Positions 11,458 to 20,767 of a DNA stretch of 64,000 nt are shown here, piece by piece. A program made the translations under genes and the position numbers. Position 1 is the stretch's first letter. Each line of letters opens with the position of its first letter. A model generated the notes under the pieces. It did not search any database, had not been told where the DNA came from, and worked only from the letters and a program-made list of their open reading frames with translations. Source of the DNA: Astragalus membranaceus (lineage: Eukaryota; Streptophyta; Magnoliopsida; Fabales; Fabaceae); assembly GCA_039519185.1 (NCBI GenBank), contig CM076851.1:33959799-34023798 (forward strand), in the 5' to 3' direction.

Positions 11458-11805
11458 TCACTGATGATTCATTTGGTTGTGGTGCTGCATTCTCATTCTA
11501 TCAGTTATTCCCTTCAGTAGACGTGTTGTTTGCCAAGCCCTCTTTGTCACGGAATCTGAAACCTGGTGGGAATCCATGCTTGAAGTAGCATGTTTCCACC
11601 GTGTGTCCTTGCTTTCTGCAATATGTGCAAGCCTTGTTGGCATTGTTGTTGTTGCTTCTTCCAGGGAATCTTCCACGTCCCCTACCACGCGAATTGTTGC
11701 CTCCTCTTCCTTGGAATCCTTGATTTGATCCGGTGTTCGCCATTAACACCGCTTTAGGAATTTCCCCCAAAACGTTATCGATTCAGCTGTCTTTCTTGTT
11801 ATAAT
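11458..11805 (-). pseudogene. COP1 gag C-terminal part (zinc knuckle)
   Basis: A Gly/Arg/Asn-rich stretch is followed by a CX2CX4HX4C knuckle, CTYCRKQGHTVETC, typical of the Copia nucleocapsid. This is the distal half of gag; the proximal half lies beyond the CACTA insertion. The knuckle binds element RNA for packaging. Confidence 0.85.
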
Positions 11806-12936
11806 CACTACAAGAATAATGGGATTTTCCGGCCAGGACTTTCCGGCGGATTTAATCCGCCGGAAAGATTCCGGCGGATTTTAGGAATTTCCGGCGGATT
11901 TTAGGACTTTCCGGCGGATTTTATTCGCCGAAAACTTTTCCGGCGGATTTTTGGCATTTGCGGCGGATTTTTAAAAAAAAAAAAGTTTAAATTTTTTTTT
12001 TTTTAAATTTTTTTTAAAAATCCGCCGCAAATTTCAAAAATCCGCCGCAAAAGCCAAAATTTTTTTTTTTTAAAAAAAATCCGCCGCAAATGCCAAAAAA
12101 TCCGCCGCAAAAGCCAAAAAAAATTTCAAAAAATCCGCCGGAAAATTCGGAGGGAAAAAATTCGCCTATAAATACAAATTTCTCCTACACTCCTCTCATT
12201 CTCTCATTTCACTCTTTATTTCATTCTCATTCTCTTCTATATTTCTCTACATATCTCTCTTCTATATTTCTTATACTCTCATCTCCATAAATTTCTCTAC
12301 ATATCTCTCTTCTATATTTCTCCTTCCTTCTTCATTCTTTTTCATTCACTCCTTAATTCTTATTTCTTTATTCACATTCTCTCCTATATCATTCTCTTCT
12401 AATATTCTCTTTCATTCTTATTCCTTCCTACTTCTACATTATCATTCATTTATTTATTTTCATTCTTTTCTATATCATTTTTTCTCATATTCTACTTCAT
12501 TTTCATTTTTTCTTACTTTTTATTAAAATACAAATTAAATACTAAAATTCGAAAAAATTGAAAAACAAATTCAAAAATTCAAATTTTTTACCGCCAGATT
12601 TTTAAAAAAAATTTTTTTTGGATTTTGCGGCGGATTTTAGGCATTTCCGGCAGTTTTTTAAAATTTTTTTTTGGCTTTTGCGGCGGATTTTTAAAAAAAT
12701 ATATATATATTTTTTTCGAAAGAAAAATTTTTTTTTTTTAAAATCTGCCGCAAATGCCTTTAAAATCCGCCGGAAAATTCCAAAAAAAATTTTTTTTTTT
12801 AAAAAATCCGCCGGAAAGCGTTTGCTGCGAGCTGGCTACCGGCGGCAAAAATCCGCCGCAAAGTCCAATTTTGCGGCGGAAATATGGCTTTTCCGGCGGA
12901 TTTTGCCCGCCGGAAAATCCTGTTTTTCTTGTAGTG
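11806..12936 (+). mobile_element. Non-autonomous CACTA element, copy a
   Basis: 1,131 bp, begins cactacaagaat and ends ttcttgtagtg, with the 3-bp target duplication AAT (11803-11805 and 12937-12939). The subterminal regions are packed with inverted and direct copies of 'ccggcggattt'/'aaatccgccgg', the kind of repeats CACTA transposases bind. The centre has 'cctataaatacaaatttctc' and a long pyrimidine-rich stretch (12170-12500), which looks like a captured promoter and leader. No transposase. A sister copy lies at 43622-44801 in the opposite orientation. Confidence 0.95.
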
Positions 12937-13638
12937 AATGTTAGGGAAAAAAATTTGCTAATCCCCAGTAGTGGCTCCATCATCATGATCTGCGTCTTCA
13001 ATGTTGTACTGATCATTGAGACCTTTCAAGAAGCATATCACGTACTCTTGTTCACGTTGTTTCTTGATGTTAGCATCTACCACTCCACAAGTACAGGCGC
13101 TAATCGGTCTAAAAGTCTCAAGATCTTCCCAAATCACCTTCAGATCTGTGTAATACGTGTTGATACTCCTTTCCCCTTTCTTGATTGAGTGAATCTCTTG
13201 CATTAAATCTGACATTCGAAAGGCATCTCCCTTCGAAAAACGATTCTTCAACTCGTTCCATAGATCGAAAGCATTTTCAACATTTTCGATGCTTTGCGCT
13301 ATTTCTGGTGCAAGTGAACCAGCGATCCAAGCGACCACAGTTCCGTTACACCGTTCCCATGCTTCGTGGAGATCGTCGTTTTCGTCTGGTGCCGTAATCT
13401 TACCGTTGATGAACTTGATCTTGTTCTTGGTTAGAAGAGATCTTTTCATCTTCTTGCTCCAGGTGTCATAATTGTTTCCATTCATTGGAGGAGTAACAAG
13501 AATCGCACCAGGATTTTCAGCGGGGTGGAGATAGTATGGGCTTGCCAATGTGAGTGCAGGATCTTTGGATCGTTCCTCACATTTGTGTGTTTGTTCAGGT
13601 TCACCTAGTTCTTCGGTATGAGTGGCGATTTCTTCCAT
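12937..13638 (-). pseudogene. COP1 gag N-terminal part
   Basis: Starts MEEIATHTEELGEPE at 13638, about 85 bases after the primer site. It contains the Copia gag (UBN2-like) signature: MNGNNYDTWSKKMKRSL, then WERCNGTVVAWIAGSLAPEI and FDLWNELKNRFSKGD. It ends at a stop a few codons before the CACTA insertion, so gag is split by the transposon. The protein would form the virus-like particle shell. Confidence 0.88.
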
Positions 13639-13707
13639 TGTTGAACGATTTAGGCTTTGAGCGACGAAGAACCGAAGAAGAAGACGATTGGCACGCAGAG
13701 CAGATTT

Positions 13708-13723
13708 CTCTGCTCAGATACCA
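13708..13723 (-). promoter_or_regulatory. COP1 primer-binding site
   Basis: On the minus strand tggtatctgagcagag follows the 5' LTR with no spacer. It resembles the TGGTATCAGAGC site that pairs with initiator methionine tRNA. Confidence 0.8.
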
Positions 13724-13982
13724 TAAAAGACTCTAATTCACAAATAATGAAAACTGAACTTATTGTATTCCATTGAGTGAAATGAATGTTATATACAATG
13801 TATCAATATCAGATAACCATCTAACAAATTTTAACTAATCATCTAACAAACTTTAACTAATCTCTAAATAGTGTAACAAACTTAATAACTAACTATAGTC
13901 AACTAACTAACTGTAGTTGACCCTAAACTAACTGTAGTTTATTACAATAGTCATTTATTCTAAATACTTTTATACTCCAATA
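13724..13982 (-). repeat. COP1 5' LTR
   Basis: 259 bp; reads TATTGGAG ... CTTTTA on the minus strand. Flanked outside by aaggt. Confidence 0.93.
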
Positions 13983-13987
13983 AAGGT

Positions 13988-14265
13988 AAAAGAGAGAATG
14001 AAGACAAAACCTAGCTACTAAAAACCAAAGACCAGCTTTTTATTGATTGGTTGTTCTAAAATATCTAAGAGAATTCACCCAAAAAATCTCTTTAAGAGAC
14101 TACATATATCGTGAGTAATAATTGGTAATATAATAAAAGACCCAAAAGCTAAAAGCTAATTAAAATAACATGCACTAAAATAAAAGTCCAAACTAATGTA
14201 AGTTCAAACCCTAATATATACTAGTTAAACATTTTATTAAACTATAGATTAGTAGTATGTCACCA
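13988..14265. other. Non-coding, no feature seen
   Basis: AT-rich DNA with no coding or repeat signature I can support. Confidence 0.5.
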
Positions 14266-14267
14266 AC

Positions 14268-14440
14268 AAGGATTGGTCCGATTGGTAGTTGGGTTCGGAT
14301 TTCACCCTAAAGTCACAAGTTCGAATCATGATTGTGGCAAACACTCTGTTGGGAGGGGAGAACCACACGGACCATCAAAGGCACGTGGCCAGCCAAGTTT
14401 CCCGACGTAGATTAGTTACCGACAAAAGTAAGAGGATATT
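14268..14440 (+). mobile_element. tRNA-derived SINE, copy 1
   Basis: An A-box-like 'tggtccgattggtagttggg' is followed by a B-box-like 'agttcgaatc', then 'ctctgttgggaggggagaac' and 'gtggccagccaagtttcccg'. The same order and body are found on the minus strand at 53958-54118, which shows that it is dispersed. RNA polymerase III would transcribe it, and LINE enzymes would be needed for mobility. The 3' end is blurred by the (TA)n tract at 14476-14522. Confidence 0.7.
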
Positions 14441-14475
14441 GTGTATCAATAAAATAGGGAAAAAAAGATTAATAG

Positions 14476-14522
<47 letters not shown>
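14476..14522. repeat. (TA)n microsatellite
   Basis: About 23 TA units. Confidence 0.97.
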
Positions 14523-14524
<2 letters not shown>

Positions 14525-14846
14525 TGCTCACCAAGATTATATAAGAAAAGCATCAAATCTAGGAGAACACTTATAGAGGTAATTACGTATTGCCTACTAA
14601 TGAGATATTCAAATCGACAGCTGAATTGGATCCAACATTTATTAAATATGAATTGTTTTAAAGGTTAAATATGTTTTTTAATCTTTGATCCCCACTTATA
14701 TCTTCGTTTTCACTTTTAGTCCCTGACTTTAAGTTGATTTTGAGCTAGCTAACGAACTATCACGCTAGTCGCTAGACTTGCAATGTCACTTTTTAATTTT
14801 ATGTTTCGCTTTTGGTTTCTTCTTTAAGTTTTGTCACAAATCTTCG

Positions 14847-14965
14847 AGAAAGGGATGCTTTGGCCCATACCCATCAGATATTCACAAAAATTACTAATAC
14901 CCGCCCAAATATTTGTGGCCTCAAGTACGGGAAGTGTGGTGCCCATCCTGCTTTGGGCCCGCACC

Positions 14966-15034
<69 letters not shown>

Positions 15035-15378
15035 CTAGTTACTATTATTACAATTCTAAGTATAACTAATATTAAAAAAGTAAATCCATTGAACATATAT
15101 CTAACTATTAATATTTTGGATGTTTTTATTTCGATAAATACTATTATTTGTAATATTTAATAATTAGTTTTGAAATAAAATTGATCACTTTTTTAATTGA
15201 ATTATGATATTTTTATTTCATTTATTATTTTTTTAATTAAAGTGCAAGTATCGGGTACGGGCACTTGAGTGCCTAAAGAGTATGGGAACAAGCACTTAAT
15301 TTATTGTCCATGCATGTAGCATATGCGGACTCGAGTACGCGCATTATAGTGCCCATAGAGTATCTATTGCCATTCCTG
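14847..15378. mobile_element. 532-bp non-autonomous DNA transposon (hAT-like MITE candidate)
   Basis: Flanked by the 5-bp duplication cttcg (14842-14846 and 15379-15383). The paralogous stretch at 6991-7010 has one uninterrupted cttcg, so it preserves the pre-insertion site. The ends are weakly inverted (agaaagggatg / caggaatggcaat outward). The body has 'gggtacgggcact' and 'cccatacccat' motifs on opposite strands and a long (TA)n tract at 14969-15027. No coding capacity. The superfamily is uncertain: 5-bp duplications are not the hAT norm (8 bp). Confidence 0.65.
14969..15027. repeat. (TA)n microsatellite
   Basis: About 29 TA units inside the insertion at 14847-15378. Confidence 0.97.
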
Positions 15379-15699
15379 CTTCGGGATTTACAGAACTGAT
15401 AAAAAGAAAATAATGAAATGTCTATGAGGTGGCCATGTTGTTTTGAAGTCTTTGTAATAGTAATACATTATTCTGAAGCCTTTACTAGTAGTTCAATTAA
15501 AAATAGACTTTTATGAATACAGTATCTTGTTTATCAAAATAGTCATGCTTCTATGTACATATGGTTGCTAAAAAAGACTTCTTTAGGCGTGGTTTAATGG
15601 TGACGTCTAGGGATAGGTGATATATATGCGTTGGAGGAGAATGTTAACTTTTATGTACAGTTGGTGTAAAAAAATTTAAAGCATGTATTAGTTTTTAGA

Positions 15700-16854
15700 T
15701 GAAGCTTAGGTGAGTTGAGGCACAAGTGGTGCCTAGTTTGCCTTTCCTCGAGGCTTAGCCCCTTTTGTTCACATAAAAAGGACAAATGAGTGCAAGTGGT
15801 ACAAGTTATTCTTTTTGTTTTTGGTTTGGATTGGTTCTAATTTTGTATTTTTTTGTGCAAAATCCAAATCAAACCAACCTGACATTGAATAGGATGATTC
15901 AAATTAGGTTCGCGGGTCGTGTGCTAACATAGCTCGAATTTTCTCATTGATATTGTGTTTAAAAGGAATTGGACGATTGAAGTTTGTAATTTATGGAAAT
16001 TGGTAGAATCACAACTGTTCATGCCTGAAGTGTATCCTATTTTTTCATAATGCTTGTTTCGGGGAATTTCTGGGGTTCTTGACAGAAAATATTCTATATA
16101 CGAATTCAATCAAAAAGAGTTAAAATGCCTTAAACAAAAAAGTGAGTGCATGGTTATTTAAGTCCGAATAGGTTCAATTTTCATGAATCCATGCTCTTTG
16201 TGAGTGTGGCTCCGGTTTTGCGGCCCAAAATGATATCCAAATCCAAACGAATATTTATCAGCCCAAGTTCAAGCTTTTTCTGAAGTTAAGCTTGGATACA
16301 AGAAGTATGATATTTGTCCAAAAAAGACAAAGAAGAGAAACTAGGATCGGTAAGGTCTAACACTACTGATTGTTAGGCTTGATATTTTGTGGCTATCTGG
16401 ATTCGAACAACTCCACTTTGCATTTGTGAATTTACAGTGGTATTTGTCAGTTATCACTCTATTTGCAATAAAAAAAGAGAAACAAAAAACATATTTTCAA
16501 TTTAAATAAATATTGGTTTTTATAATTTCAAAATTGGACAAAAGTATAACGGGAGATAATCTGGTACGCATGGTGGTGGTGACAAAACGTGTTCCCAAAC
16601 ACAAATTAAGTATTTTTCTTATGGGAAGTGCCACCACCTAAGATGCCAAACAATATAAGGATGGATGGAGTTAGATTTGGTGAAATGACACATTGAAGTA
16701 AGTATATATACAAAATTGAGCACATGATATCTCTTCAAATAACCACTGATTTGGCATCTTTCCAAGTAAAGAATAAGCTTAATCAATTTATTCTTTCACT
16801 GACTAGTTAAAGTTAGTGCAAGTGTGCAGGTTATTTTTATCACGGTTAAAAGAT
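15700..16854. other. Non-coding, no feature seen
   Basis: AT-rich sequence without a supported gene or repeat. The short ORF near 15.9-16.1 kb has no recognisable content. Confidence 0.5.
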
Positions 16855-16859
16855 GATTC

Positions 16860-18012
16860 TGTTGAATTTGATACTCATATATTGAATTGCTTCACTGCAG
16901 GCTGTATCCAACAATACAGGGGGTGCAAGAAGAGGATACAATATGATAGGCCCAACAAAAATGCCCTGCACTCTGCTGGGTTCAATAATACCCATGCGGA
17001 ACCCAATGGGTATTACTGTAGCAACACGCAAATCTTGCTTTCAGAAACGGTCCAACCCGATCCACTTCTATAAAAGGCAAGAAACCGGTTTGACTTCAAT
17101 TTTTTTCTTTTCTTTCTCTCTCTTCCTCTTCTTCTCCGCTTCGTCTTTCTTTTTCTCTCCTTCCTTGCTCTACTAGGGTTTCTTCAGATCACACCAAATC
17201 TTGATGATTTAAGCTTCCGACTGCTTGAATCATCAAGTATATGAGTGCAGGTGACTGAATAACTCAAAAACCCCTTCTCTTTGTTGTTGATTCTTCGCAA
17301 ATCAGCAAACCCTAACTACACTGTTTCTGAGTTTCAGGTTCTTCAACACCTGGGTTTTGAATCGGACACCACCACGAAGGTAACTACGTTACTAGCTTTC
17401 TGTTTGCTATTTTATTTTTTGATTTCCTTTCAAACCCTAACTTCTTTTGCTTTTTTTTTGCCTTGTATGTTTCTGGATCTTCGCTGCCTTTGAAGATCAC
17501 CAACAGGTATCTATTCTCTCCCTCTCTCTGTTTTCTTTCTTTTGCTGTATTTTCAGTCACTGAAAACAATTACTAACACTTTGTTGTTTCTCTCTTGTTT
17601 TGTGAGGCTGATGTCAACCACCTGTTGAAGCAAACTGACTCACACAAAACTCTCAGAAGAACAAGGTGAAGATGGCTATACACAGAAGAAAGAAGGAACA
17701 GAAAACTTAGGGTATATTAAAGAATGCTTGTAAAAACTTTATTTCTTGTAAAACTGTTGTATATTACTTGCTGTACATAGCTTCTATATATACATGAGAA
17801 AGCAACGGCTATATGCTGAATTTGTTAAGATAGTTTCAGTTTGTTAGGGAAGTTTCTTAATCCTAACAAACTTTAACTAACTTAACAGATTCACTTACTG
17901 TTAAGGATTGTAAAACAGATACTGCCCCCCAATGGTTAGTTTAGTTTGAACTAAACTTTGCTGTTATTTTTGTAATAAGGGTAAGGTTTTGGTTTCTGAT
18001 TATAAACCAACA
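16860..18012 (-). repeat. COP2 3' LTR
   Basis: 1,153 bp. The minus-strand TATA candidate is in 'tatatata' near 17788. On the plus strand it also carries ttctataaaagg (about 17067-17078) followed by a CT-rich leader, that is, an antisense core-promoter-like segment. The polypurine tract of COP2 (minus: aagggagga) abuts it at 18013-18023. It lacks a 35-bp segment present at 34435-34469 of the other LTR. Confidence 0.93.
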
Positions 18013-18148
18013 TCCTCCCTTAATCACAAACCCAAACCTTGCTAGGCAACTCCTAAATAATAGGACAAACCCCTGTTCTGGTCACAAAACATAAAATGGT
18101 CTGAGACAAGCCCTCAAACAATAGCTGTCAAGTTACTGCTTCTAGGTT

Positions 18149-18684
18149 TTAGAAAGTAGTAACACCTAGTTGCCTTCTTAGGTTAGTAAAGACAACCCCC
18201 TTCAAAGCTTTAGTGAAGATGTCTGCCAGTTGGTCCTTTCTAGAGCAGTAGTCCACCACTAGATTTCCCTTAGACACCTGGTCTCTTTGATAATGAAATC
18301 TAGTTTCAATGTGTTTTATCCTCCCATGAGATATAGGATTTTTAGCTAGATTGATAGCTGACTTGTTGTCCATATAGAGTTTAGGAACCTCAGTCAAGTC
18401 TATCCTTAGCTCTTTCATTAGTGTCTCAAGCCATGCCGCCTGTGTTGCAGCATTACAGGCAGAAACATATTCTGCCTCACATGATGATAAGGCCACTATG
18501 GCCTGTTTCGTGGAGCTCCAGGATATAGATGCTCCCTGAAATAGAAAAATGTAGCCAGAAGTGCTCCTTCTATCAACTTTGTCCCCACACCAGTCTGAAT
18601 CACAGTAGCCTTGTAGCTTATTTTTTCCTGCACAGAAGTTGTTAGGAAAAAACACACCAAAATTTAAGGTTCCTTTAATATACC
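18149..18684 (-). pseudogene. COP2 RNase H and C-terminal pol
   Basis: Minus frame with RYIKGT, YCDSDWCGDKVDRRSTSGYI, a SSCEAEYVSACNA block, LYMDNKSAINLAKNP and the RIKHIETRFHYQRD block, ending in the usual QLADIFTKAL tail. These are the Copia RNase H catalytic and C-terminal signatures. The frame is open for 168 codons with its natural end. It is cut at its N-terminal side by the COP3 insertion at 18685. Confidence 0.93.
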
Positions 18685-18894
18685 TGTTAAGATATGTTGT
18701 AAATAAAAGTTTTATATGTATTCAGCCCAGGCCCGTTAGTTTTTCCCTATTTAAACTCATTAGTGCTTGTACTCATTACACAGAAATATACAATTAATAA
18801 GATGGAACTACAGCTGCTATGTAGTCGCAGACGTAGGCAAAGATTGGCCGAACTGCGTGACCAATATCGTGTCTCCTATTCCTTTTTTTCTACA
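18685..18894 (+). repeat. COP3 5' LTR
   Basis: Short LTR of 210 bp, tgttaag...tctaca. The primer site follows with no spacer. There is no second copy in the window for comparison; the boundaries rest on the TG/CA ends and the primer site. Confidence 0.8.
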
Positions 18895-19243
18895 TGGTAT
18901 CACGAGCTCTCGTTTTTGGGAGTCTCGCTTCCGCACAAATGTGAATATATGCCTTGACAGGAATAATCTGGTTTTGATGATTGACAAAAGAAGGTCAAAA
19001 AGGTCAAGACTGCAAAAAGCGGAAAAATGTAATCAAGCTCAAGCCAAGAGTTATTTTATTGTTGTGTGTGTATTAGGACTTTTTGTAAGTGAAAATAAAG
19101 CTCTCTAAAATAAAATAAATCACACACTCACAATATGTTTCCTAAAAATAATTTTGCATGAAAATATTTTTCAACAAACCTCATGCATGCAAGATTAAAT
19201 AGGACAAGCACATAATATGTGAAAATGTTTTTTAGAAGCATAT

Positions 19244-19685
19244 AATCGATTTTACCAAGGCTATATTTGATTAACATTGTTTCCAAAAATAGGAGAAATC
19301 GATTTCACATCTCTTCATTTCCTTGCATAATCGATTCTTCATCTATTTAAGGAAGTTATCCATGAGTTTAGGAAAGCACATAATCGATTCCTATATGGTT
19401 TTGAGAAAGCACATAATCGATTCTTCCACCTCTTTCAGTCAGGCACAAAATCGATTTCAACACTTCCTTCATTCAAGCAAAGAATCGATTTCCTTCTCCA
19501 TGAAAACAACCATATAATCGATTCTTTCCTTTTCCCTTTGAGGCACATAATCGATTCTTAGGATTTAACAGAGCACATAATCGATTCACTCATATTTTAA
19601 CAGAGCACATAATCGATTCATCCATGTTTTAAGGAAAGCATCTAATCGATTGTCATCTCCAAGTTATTTAAGCACACAATCGATT
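19244..19685. promoter_or_regulatory. Phased AATCGATT array in the solo LTR U3
   Basis: Thirteen AATCGATT octamers start at 19244, 19297, 19329, 19382, 19415, 19449, 19483, 19516, 19549, 19579, 19611, 19644 and 19678. Spacings are 30-34 bp, with two of 53 bp, that is about 3 or 5 helical turns. The last site ends 45 bp before the TATA box. The octamer is a perfect palindrome, which suits a dimeric DNA-binding protein; I cannot name it. Confidence 0.75.
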
Positions 19686-19730
19686 ACCTCATCTCCATAA
19701 ATAACTCAACGTCATATTTTTTTCCTAGCC

Positions 19731-19738
19731 TATAAATA
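19731..19738 (+). promoter_or_regulatory. TATA box of the SIRE solo LTR
   Basis: tataaata followed by a CT-rich stretch (ctcactctccactcttctc), a typical plant core promoter and initiator region. Confidence 0.7.
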
Positions 19739-20481
19739 GAGGTCTCACTCTCCACTCTTCTCACACACTCTCATTCGCAAAATCTGAATATTATTCTTCT
19801 CATCACTCTCATTCATTTTACACTTGCTAAACATTTTATTTTGAGAGCTTTATATTTCATATAGTTTGAATTGTAAACTTGTGCATCAATTTGTTTTATC
19901 CACACTATTGAGTGTGTTATCAAAATCCTTTGTGTTTCTTATGTTTGGGTGTGATCCCAAGGTATTCAAGAGAGGTAATATCTCTTGGTTGGGTGTGATC
20001 CCAAGTTATTCAAGAGAGGTGATATCTCTTAGTGTTTTCATAGAGAGGTGATATCTCTAGGTTTTTAAAGGTCTGTTACATAGGGAGGTGATATCCCGGA
20101 TTTTTGTAAAAAGGTCTTTGGTTGTAAAGGTTTCTAGCTGAACCTGTTTTAAAAGCTAGTGATTGATTAAAATTCCTTGGAGTTTTCCTTGGGGACTGGA
20201 CATAGGCACTAGGAGGTGACCGAACCAGGATAAAACTCTGCGTGTCTTCTTCTTTCCCTTCATCTCTTTTATTTTCCTTGCAAGTTATATTTATTTCCTT
20301 ATCGCTCTTATTCAAATCAAAATATTTTCTTAAGCAATTTACTTTACTTGATCAACTTGCTTTTAAAGACTTTATTTTTAAGTGCTATTTTTAATTTCAC
20401 AATTCACCCCCCTCTTGTGTTTGAAGTCACTTGGTCAACAAAAAACCCTAGCCGCCATCCCCTTATTGTTGTTCTGAAAAC

Positions 20482-20662
20482 ACTGTTCACGAAGCACTGT
20501 TCATCGTGCACTGTTCACTGTGCACTGTTCACCGCGCACTGTTCACCTCGCACTATTCATCGGCACTGTTCATCGGTAGGTACTGTTCACTGATAATGTT
20601 CATCTGCCGGTACTGTTCGTAGGTGTTGTTCTTTTTTTTGTTCACGTTGGTACTGTTCACGT
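20482..20662 (+). repeat. Degenerate 'cactgttcac' array in the COP3 leader
   Basis: About a dozen copies of cactgttca(c/t) at 13-16 bp spacing, between the solo LTR and gag. Many are separated by 'gcg', 'gtg' or 'tcg'. Confidence 0.85.
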
Positions 20663-20767
20663 GTGGACAGATTGTGTTTATGCTCTTTAAGTGCTGTTTG
20701 GTGCTGTTTGATTTCTGTTTGGTGTTATTTTACTGGTAGCAGTTGGTATTTTTCGTCTTTATCAAAG

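Larger units (their letters stand above)
7778..13982 (-). mobile_element. Ty1/Copia retrotransposon COP1, degenerate, split by a CACTA element
   Basis: 6,205 bp including a 1,131-bp CACTA insertion. Flanked by the 5-bp target duplication aaggt (7773-7777 and 13983-13987). In minus-strand order: 5' LTR 13982-13724, initiator-Met-type primer site, gag, protease, integrase, RT, RNase H, polypurine tract, 3' LTR 8048-7778. The order PR-IN-RT-RH is diagnostic of Copia. The coding region is broken by premature stops and frameshifts, so the copy is dead. The LTR ends are TA...TA rather than TG...CA. Confidence 0.95.
18940..20437 (+). mobile_element. SIRE-type solo LTR
   Basis: 1,498 bp, TG...CA, with perfect target duplication acaaa (18935-18939 and 20438-20442). 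The 3' end 'acccccctcttgtgtttgaa' followed by 'gtcacttggtca' is a SIRE-like terminus. It contains 13 copies of the palindrome AATCGATT (19244-19685), a TATA box (tataaata, 19731), and repeated 'gagaggtgatatctc' palindromes (19950-20100) in the transcribed part. No internal region remains, so it arose by LTR-LTR recombination. It interrupts the COP3 leader without touching gag. Confidence 0.9.

Noticed and set aside
12090..13188. ORFs rich in Lys, Phe and Ser inside CACTA copy a (and the same in copy b at 43.6-44.9 kb)
   Set aside because: They come from the subterminal 'ccggcggattt' repeats and A/T runs; no transposase motif.
14268..14340. A tRNA gene
   Set aside because: A and B boxes are present but no cloverleaf with a 3' acceptor match is visible, and a second diverged copy shows it is a SINE.
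14812..15160. ORFs with long YIYIYI runs
   Set aside because: They are translations of (TA)n microsatellites.
19244..19685. CRISPR-like regular spacing of a short palindromic repeat
   Set aside because: The repeat is only 8 bp, the array lies in an LTR promoter of a plant element, and there are no cas genes.
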